Origin: Psettodes erumei
Taxonomy: Eukaryota > Chordata > Actinopteri > Pleuronectiformes > Psettodidae
Direction: 5' to 3'
Assembly (NCBI GenBank): GCA_016785225.1
Contig: JAFBJZ010000371.1
Location: forward strand, 2,874,001 to 2,938,000
DNA: 64,000 nucleotides
Numbering within the stretch: the first letter of the stretch is position 1; each line of letters begins with the position of its first letter. Under the pieces are notes generated by a model, which saw nothing but the letters and a program-made list of their open reading frames with translations, was not told the origin of the DNA and did not search any database. A program made the translations under genes and the position numbers. Of the stretch, positions 23,719 to 40,351 are shown one piece after another.

Positions 23719-24760
23719 AATGAAACGCCGCTGCTTTAGCCGAGCAATGGGCAGACTATGTATTTAAGTCTGATTGTCTTTTATCGATGGGTCTGTGTTC
23801 CATCTCAACTGTTTCCGGTGTGGACATATTTCAGATTCACTCTCTCGTACCCATCCGTCCACTGTCTCCGGTACATTACCCACAATTCTTACTGATCTTT
23901 TGCTGTTAAAACTCAGGTACCAGAACCACTAAAACAAACTATGACCTTACAGTGTTGGGGTCAGAAGGCCGGAATGTCTGCAGTCTACTTGGTGACATCC
24001 ACATAGTGTAACGTGTTCACAGTCGCTCAGCCCATGCGGAAACTAAGATTGTAAGCAGCAAGCGATCGGCTTCATGCCCATAAATGTGTCGTAAGGTTGT
24101 TTGAGAAGAAAATGGTTTTAATCGCAGCTGTCTCGCGTGTCACTGTAATAAGAACCGATCCAATCAGAATCACTGCTGGGATGTTACAGCAGGTGAACGT
24201 AGCCGATGTTAATTCTTTTAGGCGGGACGCAGAATGCTTTTTACCGTCGGGTAAAGTGGACATGTAGTCAAACATACTGTACATCCATAATCCCATTTGC
24301 AGTGACATTTGGAATACCACTGCATCTGAGAACAATTCGAGAAAGAGTGAAACAATCCCGCTTTCTCAGTGTCCGTGTTTACAGGGGCAAGCTCAGCGGA
24401 GAGGTCGGGAAGCCTTACGTTTTGTTTTTTACGCCGAATTGTGTGGTTGTGAGTTGTATGGACTGCTGCTGTTGGGTTTCAAATCAAACGCCTGTCTGCG
24501 CAGGTAAGGTGAATTCAGAGAGGAGGCTGATTTTTTCTCTCACGTGAGGGCAATCTGTAACTTTATGTTTCATATGAAGTCGCCGTAAGTGTCTGACAAG
24601 CACCTGATGTATGCCTCCACCTTCCCAGTCTTTTACTCGTCTCCGTGTCTGTCTTGTCCCGACCCCCCCACCCCCACCCCTGTACCCTCCCTCGAGCGGG
24701 GTGAGGTCTACCCCCTCCTGCATTTTCCAATATGAAATAAAATACCGTTCTGGAAATGTT
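23719..24760 (+). other. vezt 3' UTR with polyadenylation signal
   Basis: After the TAA at 23716-23718 there is no coding sequence. A canonical AATAAA stands at 24736-24741, followed by GT-rich sequence (TGTTGAGTGTGTCC), so the mRNA probably ends near 24760. This would make a 3' UTR of about 1 kb. Confidence 0.5.
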
Positions 24761-26197
24761 GAGTGTGTCCCGACATCCTTTCTCTTATTAGACCGAGCTC
24801 ATGTTTCAGAGACTCCGATGGCCCAGGGGTGAAGAAACAGGTCTGGTGGGCTACTTGATATGTTTCATGGGATCTTGCATTTGTCTGACCTGCAACAGGT
24901 GGTGCCCCCCCCCTTTAAAGCCCTCCGGCAGCTTACACACAGACCTCAAGTACTACAGGTTTGAGGAACTTATACTATAAGTATTTCCATTTCATTGCAA
25001 ACAGATTTTGTTGATACTGTCTTTTGAGTGTGCTAAGAAATGCCCCACAAGCACCGAGATGTAAACGACCACACAGCTTTTTATTAACTTAGCCAAGGAG
25101 GCAATGTTTTTATTTCTATGTCTGAGTCACGAATGCTTAAACATTTGGAATGAGAAAAATTGGAAGACACTGTCTCTATGCTATCAAGAAAATAATATTA
25201 ATAATAAAGTAATATTTACTACATGGCAGGAGCATATGCTTCCACAAAGGTTTTATACAGGAGAATTTTTTAACGGTCAGTTATGAAATGTACATCATGA
25301 GAGATAATTACAGTGAATTTTAAATGTTCAGCCTTGACAGAGGTCTGCTCTCTCGAGCGCGTTCTCATTGTGTCATTAGTTCATATACAGTTATGACTTT
25401 GCCATCTGGTGGTCACCTCTGTTACTGCCACTGGTGGTCTGTGCCCTCCTCAATAACACAAGTGAACTCTATATATAAACATACATTCGATGTGGAAAAG
25501 TTAGACGAGTGTAAGTAACCTCATAACTCCTTTCCCTGAATGCGTTTGTCGTATTGGTTATTTTGCTTTACCCCATTCAGTTCTATTCGTTATCAGGTTC
25601 TACATATTATTAATTATGAACTTCATTGTTTCTGATTTTCTTATTCCTGTCAATGTTTTTGTGGAAGTGTACTTTATAAATGGATTTATACTGCAGCCCA
25701 GGATCTTTCCCCATTCGGCTCAGCGCTCCACTTCAGCTGACTCAGCATGTTTTATTTTCTGATGCCTTAAAGGACTCTGAGTCAGCTCAGATTTCTCATA
25801 TCTCCTGTTTATAAATTCTCACAAGTTTTTTTTCTCAAACCTTTACTATTTAATATTTAGGATAGCCGTATCTGTGAAGGCCGCAAAGAAATAAAGTTGA
25901 ATGTTTATAACATAATTGTCACTAACAATATTTTTCAAAAGGTGTACGGTCTCCATTAAGGAAATTATACATGATTAGATATGTATGTGTCTTTTGGGTA
26001 TATAACATTGTGATGGGGAGCATGATAAATAATTTAATCAGAATATATAATGTGATAGATGATATGAATTTATAGAAATCAACAAAACATTTACATTTAC
26101 TTGAAAACTACTACAAAAACGACTGTACATGAAGGCAGCATCATACACAGCGTCCCCACAATCCCTAGCGCTTCCTTTTCCAGCAGCGCCTGCGATC
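24761..26197 (+). other. vezt-metap2 intergenic region and metap2 upstream sequence
   Basis: This is AT-rich sequence without recognisable genes. The human orthologous interval carries mir-331, but I find no match here to its mature sequence. Just upstream of metap2, from about 26150, the composition rises in GC and includes a pyrimidine-rich CTTCCTTTTCC, a plausible core promoter for a housekeeping gene. There is no TATA box at the expected place. Confidence 0.4.
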
Positions 26198-31914
<5,717 letters not shown>

Positions 31915-33780
31915 CACCCCAACCCTGTCACCGCACCGCCGCCACCACCACCACCAAGACCCCCGCCCCCTCACCACCACCCAGCACTTCCAGAACCTGT
32001 TAGCAACTCCTCCTTCAGAGAGAGAGCATAATAGAGCTTCAAACACAGGAAGAGGTTGTCTCAGAGCAGTCACTCAGCAGTGAAGGATGCCAAAATGCTA
32101 CTGTATTCCGCCTAAAACGCACCACTCACCGCTTGACAAGACAACGGACTTGCTTTCTGAGTTTTCTGTCATCAACCGCTAGCTAAAGAAAATCGTACAC
32201 AAGCCGACACATTTTCGATGGGGGGGGGGCACTGCATTTTCCTTCAATTTCCTGCGGACCTCATTTTACAAAGTATAAAAAGCTAACTGTTAAACAGTTC
32301 AAGATGTTGACGCTGAATTTAGTGCAACCCCAGTATTCAAACAGACGGTGAGGGCGGGAAACTCCTTTATACACCCCCCCCCTTTTTACTTTGTAAGTTT
32401 CTACGGCTCCACTCTGAGCCTCCAGTACCAAGTGCTTGAGTTAAATTAAGCACAAACGCTACTGATGGGGTTTAAGAAATGGTCAGGCCGATGCATGGCC
32501 AGAAGTCTCTCAATATTTAAAGCTCGGGGTGCTGTAGTTAACGCACACCACCTTCATACAGACACCGTGCATCTGCAGCTGTATGTTTGGCTTCTGTCGC
32601 TACCAGGAGGTGGTGCGGGGGGGGGGGGCTCTGCACTCTGGCCTCCAGTCATCATTTCTCTGATATTTGTAAAATATCTTTGAAACGGCTGCTGCCACTG
32701 TATGTTCCCACTTAAAAATGCTTCATTTTGAACTCCTGGATAACGTTTTTTGTAAGAAAAAAAAAGTAGATGATTAAAATAATTTTGCTCATTGTGGGCC
32801 GTCCTCTTCTGATGTCTCCAGTCACAGGACAAGAAAATGTTGAACTAGAGCGGAAATGAATAGATTACAGAACATTAATAGAGGATGATTTTGACCATAG
32901 AAGTCTTTTTTTAAGTTAATGTTCATTTTGGCACAATTAATGTAACTTACAAAGAGTTATCAGAATAGTTCTGGAGTGAGGTACTCGAGTAAATGTACTT
33001 AGACTCCTCGGTTTAAGCAACAAATAACGATTACCTACATTATCGATCAATCTGCTTTTGTTTTAGTCAATTATTTGTTTTTCTGAAAATATTAAAGTAT
33101 CACAAGTCTAGTCTAAGTCTAGTCTTCTAACGTTCTAAAATTGCATTTAAGTATCCAGCTTATTACCATACAATTGATTGATTCGGAAATCATCTTATTC
33201 GCCTTATTTGCTTTTTGCGCGGATCGATGACGCTTTGAAGGACGACTGCTAACATTCAAGTACGAAGCCTCGGCTAGCAGCCGCTTAGCTTAGCTTAGCT
33301 TAGTTTAGACTGGATACAGCTCGACTAGCCTGGCTGTCTAAAAAAACAATTGACGTCCTTATTTGTCAATGTTGGTACATATTGAAAAGATAAGATACAA
33401 AACTAGTTAACTAGTGCGGTTAAGAGTTGATGCTGGGCAGATTTTCTACTTTTCACTTAGGCCAGGTAAGATATCCGGCTAATAGCTTGAAAGCTAAACA
33501 CCTATTTATTTCTCCTATTTCAATTAATTTGAAAATGGTATCAATTTCTCTTCTAAATCGAGAAGGAAGCGAACTGTTATGTTTAAAACTTAACAGAAGT
33601 GTCAAACTTCATTTTACTGACAAAACTTAAATGGTGAGAGCCTCTCCACCACAAATATTTGATTTTTTCATGCTATTATTGAAATGAATAAAAGCAAGAC
33701 GCTGGCATCGTTCGTAGAAAAATGAAAAAATATTCTCATTTATTGAGGTAATTTTCTCTCGGAAAAAAAATGAGGTAACA
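31915..33780. other. metap2 3' UTR and convergent metap2/usp44 interval
   Basis: Past the metap2 stop, ATTAAA at 32773-32778 followed by a GT-rich stretch is the nearest plausible polyadenylation signal; AATAAA at 33687-33692 is an alternative. On the minus strand AATAAA at 33744-33739 could end usp44, about 1.65 kb after its stop. The genes are tail to tail, so the two mRNAs may come within tens of bases or overlap. Degraded repeats lie at about 32965-33010 and 33270-33340. Confidence 0.4.
33270..33345. repeat. Degraded copy of the TTAGC teleost repeat
   Basis: Tandem GCTTAGCTTAGCTTAGTTTAG followed by ACTGGATACAGC and CTAGCCTGGCTGTC resembles the unit at 19205-19330. It lies between the 3' ends of metap2 and usp44. 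Confidence 0.4.
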
Positions 33781-34982
33781 ATTTGCATAGTATAACTTCC
33801 ACAGTTTTACACACACTCCCACACACACACACACCCAAATGTGTCAACACGTTTGACAATGAAGGAAAAACAACATGAACTGTGCTTTGAATATTCCTCT
33901 GATGGATAAATCCAGAGGAAACACTGAGGTGGAGAGTTTTAGTTTAGTTTGTTGTTTTTTTGTTCAATTTTCTCCAGTATGGAGATAGATCTAATTCGTA
34001 TACACTGCAGAAATCCTGTTAAGTCTGGATATTTTACCAAACAGGTGGTGGAAAAAAGAGAAAAAATACAGTTATGTACACGTACAGTACACATACGTTA
34101 CTTACTGGTGAACAGTGAAACCTGGCATAATCGCTGGTGGTGTTGAACAACTGGCGGTCGTATAAAACTTTTAGGAACAGCTCTAAAGGCTCTAAGAACG
34201 ATTGTATAAAAATACATTCATAATCTAAATGCTGGTTTTATGTGGGACTGCGGCTGTGTGGATTCCACTTCACTGCTCTGATATGAAGTATAACAATACA
34301 TGTTGGGGGTTTTCTTTTACAGCCAAAGGGCACTTTTCTAATACACTAGTATCTGTCTGGTTTGTTTGAGGCGCTGTGAACATTTACATTCTGGAGAAGA
34401 GAGGTGGCAGCATTTTGCCCAAACAAAACAAAACTCTCCCTTTGGAACCTTTTTTTGTCCTCAATCAGTCTCATAAAAGGAGGGAGAGAAAAAAAAAATG
34501 TTTAACTGTTTTGGAAATACTGAGAGATTTTTTTTTTCCAAACATTCCCCCAAGGCTTTGGCTTGAGGTCTGCCAGATTTTTTTTCACCCCTGACAGACC
34601 CAGGAGTACTTCAGAGTAAAAAATAAACTTCCTGTCCTACTTGTGTACAGATCTTGAACTGTGAGTCTGAGTGAAACCCACAAAAAAACAATGCTGACGT
34701 CCTGTTCTGCAGTTAATTAGAGCATTTCTGGCAGGAAAGTGTTTAAATACAGCCATGTCATTAACACCTTAACAAAGGTTTCCTGTTTAGAACACAGGGA
34801 GACCGTTTCTAGTGAGCCAATGACATCTTTTCAACCCTACATCCAGTTTTGTGTTGACTATCTAAAGTGACTGAGAAACATTTCACTTGTTTTAAACAAA
34901 ACAACCTATTTACAATCAGCAAGCCACCAACGCAGGCGGGCAGACACGTGAATACACCTGCACACACCTGTAGAGGACATGT

Positions 34983-34984
<2 letters not shown>

Positions 34985-35022
<38 letters not shown>
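34985..35022. repeat. (GT)n microsatellite in probable usp44 3' UTR
   Basis: About 19 GT units (CA on the usp44 sense strand) lie some 370 nt after the usp44 stop codon. They are therefore probably transcribed in its 3' UTR if the end near 33740 is right. Confidence 0.9.
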
Positions 35023-35024
<2 letters not shown>

Positions 35025-35390
35025 TCATGCCCAGCCAGAGTCTCACATCTCGGCCGATACTCTCTTCTTTATAATAAAAAATATGTGTACACAAAAACAC
35101 AACATCACCATTTTTCTTTAAAAATACCTACATATAAACATCATATACAAGAAGTTCACAAAGCAGAACCAGGTTTTTTTTTAAAAAAAGGAGTCCTTCC
35201 TCTCTCTTTTTTTTCCTCATTTAGAAAAAAAACAGACAAAAAAAAAAGACCCATCCTCCCAGGATATAAAATGCCCGAAGAAAGAGGGGGGAAGAGAGAA
35301 AGAGCAATAGGTGGGGCTGTGCTAATATCTTGCTGAGTGGTCAGGCTCCAGCGGAGGAGAAGGAGGGGTTCGGGGGGGGGGATTGTGGTC

Positions 35391-38300
35391 CTATAGCGGC
35401 CGGTCTTTGTCCTGAGTTGCTCGCTGTGTGTAGAAGAGGATGTAGGCCTGAGCTCGGCAGACCTCCTCCACCGAACACACATTCAGCTTAGAGTCATTAC
35501 AGTGAACCCAGAAGCCTGCGGGAGAAGTCGTGGAAAAAACTGTTTAATATGAAGTCAGTTGTGGCAGATGGGAATCCTCAGTAGTCGGGCTTATTTAATC
35601 GTGGTGGGCTTAAAGGGGTAGTCCACCAAGAAGATCAGTTTACTCAACTACTATTTAGCCTGGGAAAGCAGCTGTCCTCTGTGGCTCTTAATTATGGAAA
35701 TAGAAAGTACCATTGTTTCTGAAGCTTGACCTAAAATAAGGACATGTGAAGTCTCAGGACAATGTTGAAACTTTAGTAGTTGAGTATGGTCTATAGTTGT
35801 CTACACCAAATTGCAGTGGATTGATTTATCATGTCGGGGTTTTTAATCAGGAGTTTAATTCTGATGATCTGACATTTACTTTACTATATTCACAATTTAC
35901 ATGTTTTATTTGCAACTTGCACAACATGAGCCCATACCCTTTTTTTCCTTCTGTTAATATGATCTGGATGTAGTTACCATATCTATAATGATCACCACCT
36001 TAAAGTTTCAGAAGTGAGTTTCTGGATTATACAGATACATGGTTCAGTGTGGCTAACTCTTGCCTTGTTCTGTACTCACCTCCTTCTGCGTTGTAGCAGT
36101 ATGCAGTGTAGTGGCCAGAGCCGAAGCCCTTCCCATGATGCATCACCACAGCGGAGAGTTCGTAGAGGAAGTGCTTGGGGCGCGGCGAGCCCGGCGATGT
36201 GGGAGTGCTGGGACTGGAGCAGGGCACGACTTTGGGCGAGGGCTCTCGGCAGCAGTACGGCTCCATGTCGAGGAGCTGGTCGAAGCTGACGTGGACACCG
36301 ATCTTCTCCCGGTGGTTCCGCCCAGACCACCTGCGGACCCGTTACCGGACAGAAAGACAGTCTGACACTGAGCTGTAAGTCTGCACCATGACAGTTCAAA
36401 TTTAGTAACTTCTACACGCTGCACACTTCACAGTAACAGTCCCATCTTGTTTAACCTGGTTGTTTATCCAATTCAGAAACCTAATGATTTCTGGGAATGG
36501 TCTTTGTGGTTTACGGTAACTCTGTTGCTCTTCAGCTTGAATTATTTGGCAATTTAAAGCATGACCAAACAAATAAGATCTCTTTTCTGTTCTCTGTTTG
36601 TGATAAATAGTGCTGTAACAAGTACTCTTTGCTTTTTATGTAATAGTTTACATAGTTTGCAATTAATTTTCTCCCTTGTGTCCCTGTTTACACTGCCCTT
36701 TTCAAATTGGAAAATGAATTTCCGGACATTTCTCGGATGATAAAAGCTTTCTGGCTTTAATTTGGATTTTGACTGACAGGCGGATGCAAAGGAGTGGTTT
36801 AGGGGAAGATGTATCTCAAACATTTATGTCCAAATATTTATTCAGCTACTCACATGACAGTCAGCGGGAGTCAGGTTTCTCTTATTCAACATCAGCTTTC
36901 ATATGAAAACTGCCCCCGACTTTGTAATTATCAGTGTGCTTGTTGAGACTGGGTGGTTGTATTTGCAGGGTTGGAAATAAGGTGTATTAAACAGAGTAAG
37001 CTGGGCTGACCTGAAGCGTTTGAGGTGAAGGCGCAGGACCTGAGGCAGTTTGTGGACCATCAGCTGTTTCTTTGCTTCGGTCAGCATGACTGGTTTAGAG
37101 GAGGACCGCCGTCGAGCTGCTGCACAAGAGGGAACGACACAATACGTCCTTTATTACGCCGACTGTGGTTGTAGCTTTGCTGCGTTTATGTGACCTGTGG
37201 CTATGTAATCTGTCTCAGTCGGTAAACACTGATATTAATGTTGCACAACATCTGAGAGGGTGAAACTGCAGATCTGAGAAGCTGTAATCAGGGTTGGGAT
37301 AAAGAAATATAGAAATGTTCCACAGAACGGCCACAATGAGAGTATTTCAAGAAGTAAAATTTCAGGTTTCCCTTCCAGAATGGCTTAATAATTGTTCAGG
37401 CAGTAGGAAGACAGACCATGCCACAATCTGGATTTGACATTCATACTAATCCCAGATATGTATTCGTAGTTGTGATGTATGAAGGATAAAAGGTGCGTGT
37501 GCACGTTTGCATTATTTCACTCACAGTTACACTGGTCGCAGGCGTAGATGTTTCCCTCCAGCGCTTCCGTCTCCGTGAACTTGGCCAGCATTTCCGTCAA
37601 ATGGCACGAAGCCTGCGCCGCCGACTCCCTGCTGTTACTGTGGTAGCGCTCGGGGAACTCCAGAGACAGATCCCAGAACGGCTCCACGGTGTTGGAGCGA
37701 TGGTCGCACGCCAGGCACGTCACCTGCAGGCGAGAGCGGGGAAAGTAAAAGGAGTGAGCGGGTCACAGCAGATGCTATAATGGAATATTATACGTATATG
37801 CTCATATTTATCTCAATATTTGTCTGGTAATTGTCCTGGCCATCCTGCAGGTTTTTCCCTGTCTCTTTGCAGCTTTATTTTACATATACAATCCACATTG
37901 AACTGACTCAATTTAGGTTTAGAGATCACTGCCATCGACAGCGGGGGATCTCGCAGTCTGAGTCAGTGCTTTGGCTAACAGACACCGCAAAACGCTCGCG
38001 GACACACAGTCCCTCTATTCAGCACGAGCAGGTGCCGCAGCGCGTGCTCGGCCTCGACGAGCAGACACGGACCTCTTGTCCTCGCGCTAACTCCCCACGC
38101 TCCCCACAGCCTCCTCTACCAGCGGCTCGAGATGATGCTGAACTTTGGCCGAACCTGCGACCGGACAGATTCTAATCTTCCGGCTCCGCTCGTGTTCATG
38201 CGCTCAAGTGCGATGCCGAGAGCGCTTCTGTCGAAGCGGCCGCACTCAACGGGTGAAACGAGAACGCTTACCCATCCGCAGCTCAACGGGCGCAGGTGTA

Positions 38301-40234
38301 GGTGGTTGAGACGTTATTTATATGACAACATTTGGCTGGGACAAATAGCCAGCCAATAAAACCGTAACCGACGTGGAGAAATCGGTCCGAGTCAAACCTT
38401 AAAAATAAACTCACATTTTAGGATTCATGTTCAGCGTCAGGAGCTTAAGCTCCACTTAAGGATTTAAATAACAGATAAATCCATCAAGGCCAGGTTAATC
38501 TGATTTAAGAATTAGAGATAACAGTCAGCCAGGGCTCACGCTTGCGATTGAATCCTCAAGGTGACCAGCGTTTGCGAGTGGGTGAACGTGTGCACGCATC
38601 ATGAGTGGACCGGATAAAGCTTATGATGGCTGCTGTGTTACTCAGCGGTGTGTGTGTGTGTGTGTGTGTGTGCATGCGCATACCTGGCTGAGAAGCTGGC
38701 CATGAAAGATGGTGTTGACCACGCTGAGCACCTGCTTGATGAGTCGCTTCTGCGGGACCCCCGCGGTGGTCGTGTGCTTGCCCGTGCTCTCCAGCTCGTG
38801 CTGCACCTTGTCCAGCAGCTCGCACAGGAACTCCTGGGCGTCCTGCTGAGCGTAACCCCTGAACGCCGGGATCAGCTGCCACACCGAGTGGAGCATGGCA
38901 AAAGGGGACACCAGCGCCCATTTGCCCGACCACATGACCTGGAACAAGGTGTGCAGCTCGTGGCAGAGGGAAATGTGCTTGGAGCTGGGCTCTTTGGGTT
39001 GGATCAGCTCCATGCTGCGGGCCCGCGACGCCCCGCCGCTCAACCCTTCGCCAGACACTGAGCTGGACTGGAGTCCCTTCCTCTGGGACAGGGGGGGCTG
39101 GAACGAGGCCTTCCCTGCCAGTTGGCCGTGGACGGCGGATGCCAGTAGCTCCAGTGCCTGGGTCAGGTCCAGGCGCAGAAAGCACTCCCTGAATACGTGC
39201 AGGTGACTCAGCACCTGCAGGATGGAGTTCATATAACAGGTGTTGCCTAAATTCCTCAGGCCTGTCACCCCGGGGGTGACCGTGGGACGCCGTTTAAAGG
39301 GCGAGCCACTCTGTTTGGTGCTCTGCTTGCGGCGGGCAGGTGTTTGGGCAGCACGAGAGGTCGCTAAAGGCGTTCTGGACTTGGATTTGGGGGTAGAAGA
39401 ACGGCTCCGGGGCTTGGGAGACGGCTGGACCTTTTTTGTCCGTTTAGGTTTTTTGGGGTTAGCGGTGGCGGGGCTTTGAGTCCGTGCCCTGCGGGTGAGA
39501 ATCAGGGGCACCGGGGGTTTCGCCTTGTTGCGTGCTCTCCGGGTAGGCGTCGTGGCTGCCGCATCTGCGACTCTCTGGCTCTTCCGGCGCAAACGGCGGC
39601 TCTTCCTCAGAGGAGCGTTCTCCAGCTCCTCCTGTAGCTGCCTCTTCAGAGCTCTCCTCCTCTCCCTCGCTTCTCTTTTCTGCTCTTCCTCCTCCTCCCG
39701 CTTCCTCTCCTCCTCCTCCCTCCTCTGGCCACACTCAGTCAGTCCAAACCAGAAGCGAAAGACGCGTCCCATAAGCGCCCTGCGGCGGTGCCAGAGGGCG
39801 GTAAACATCCTGTCCTCGTCCCTCAGCTGCAGCTCTCGGGCACCCGACGGCATGAGGGCGTCAGGGGCGGCGCTCGCAGAGCGGAGGGTGCGCCCACTGC
39901 GGGTGGTGACTTCGTATCGCTGGCTCTGGATGGCGCTGAGCGTGCTCCGAAGCAGCTTGAGGTCCCCCGTGGCGTTATCGTTTAGGACGTAGTCGTCGCA
40001 CAAGTAACAAAAAACATAAAGTTCGTTAACCTCCATAGCCAACGGGTGGCGCTGCTGCTGGAAGTGCTGCAGAGCGTGCTCCTCGATGTAGCGCCCGCAC
40101 GCCACGTGCGCGCAGCCCAGGCAGGCCCACATGGACTCGGTGGTGTTGCAGTCGACGCAGTGCCACTTCTGGGGGTTGAGGATGGAGTGGTCGGGGGCCA
40201 GGCGCAGCCGCCCCACATGCTTACACCTGTCCAT
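35391..40234 (-). CDS. usp44: Ubiquitin carboxyl-terminal hydrolase 44, complete coding region in 5 exons
   Basis: USP44 is a nuclear cysteine deubiquitinase that restrains the anaphase-promoting complex via Cdc20 and acts on histone H2B. Exons on the minus strand: 40234-38684, 37723-37525, 37119-37011, 36330-36080, 35515-35391; 2235 nt, 744 aa (human 712). A ZnF-UBP domain fills about residues 1-100 ([29 protein letters not shown]). A basic, low-complexity stretch spans about 170-310. The Cys box [13 protein letters not shown] has its catalytic Cys near 333; [13 protein letters not shown] and the His box [13 protein letters not shown] (His near 693) follow. It ends AYILFYTQR plus a short tail, much shorter than the human tail. 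The start is the ATG giving MDRCKHVG (human MDTCKHVG); no in-frame ATG precedes it in this exon. Confidence 0.97.
35516..36079 (-). repeat. usp44 last intron with a probable fish interspersed repeat
   Basis: From about 35609 the sequence TTAAAGGGGTAGTCCACC begins a stretch that resembles the start of short nonautonomous elements common in teleosts. The far end is not recognised. The remainder is intron between the last two usp44 exons. Confidence 0.35.
38684..40234 (-). CDS. usp44: usp44 first coding exon, ZnF-UBP to start of catalytic domain
   Basis: One uninterrupted exon of 517 codons covers the ubiquitin-binding zinc finger, a coiled-coil-like [16 protein letters not shown] segment, a Lys/Arg/Ser/Pro-rich linker and the first third of the USP domain through HGQLLSQ. 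The donor is CAG|gtatgc. On the sense strand it is followed 11 nt later by a (CA)n repeat (plus-strand GT at 38648-38672). The acceptor on the 5' side is not certain; ctcag near 40348 is one candidate. Confidence 0.93.
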
Positions 40235-40351
40235 TCCACACGCGGGCCCGCCGAGCTGGCTGGCCGCGTCACCGTCCGTGTGCAAGTCCGTGCGCGCGTG
40301 TCAACGTATTTACACCGGCTTCATATCACCAGGGGGACCGCGGTCAGCTGA

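Noticed and set aside
24761..26197. Possible mir-331 orthologue between vezt and metap2
   Set aside because: I found no match to the mature sequence or a matching hairpin; the human position alone is not evidence.
38556..39185. 209-codon frame overlapping usp44 in another frame
   Set aside because: It is a shadow of the usp44 large exon; the usp44 frame matches the USP family residue by residue.
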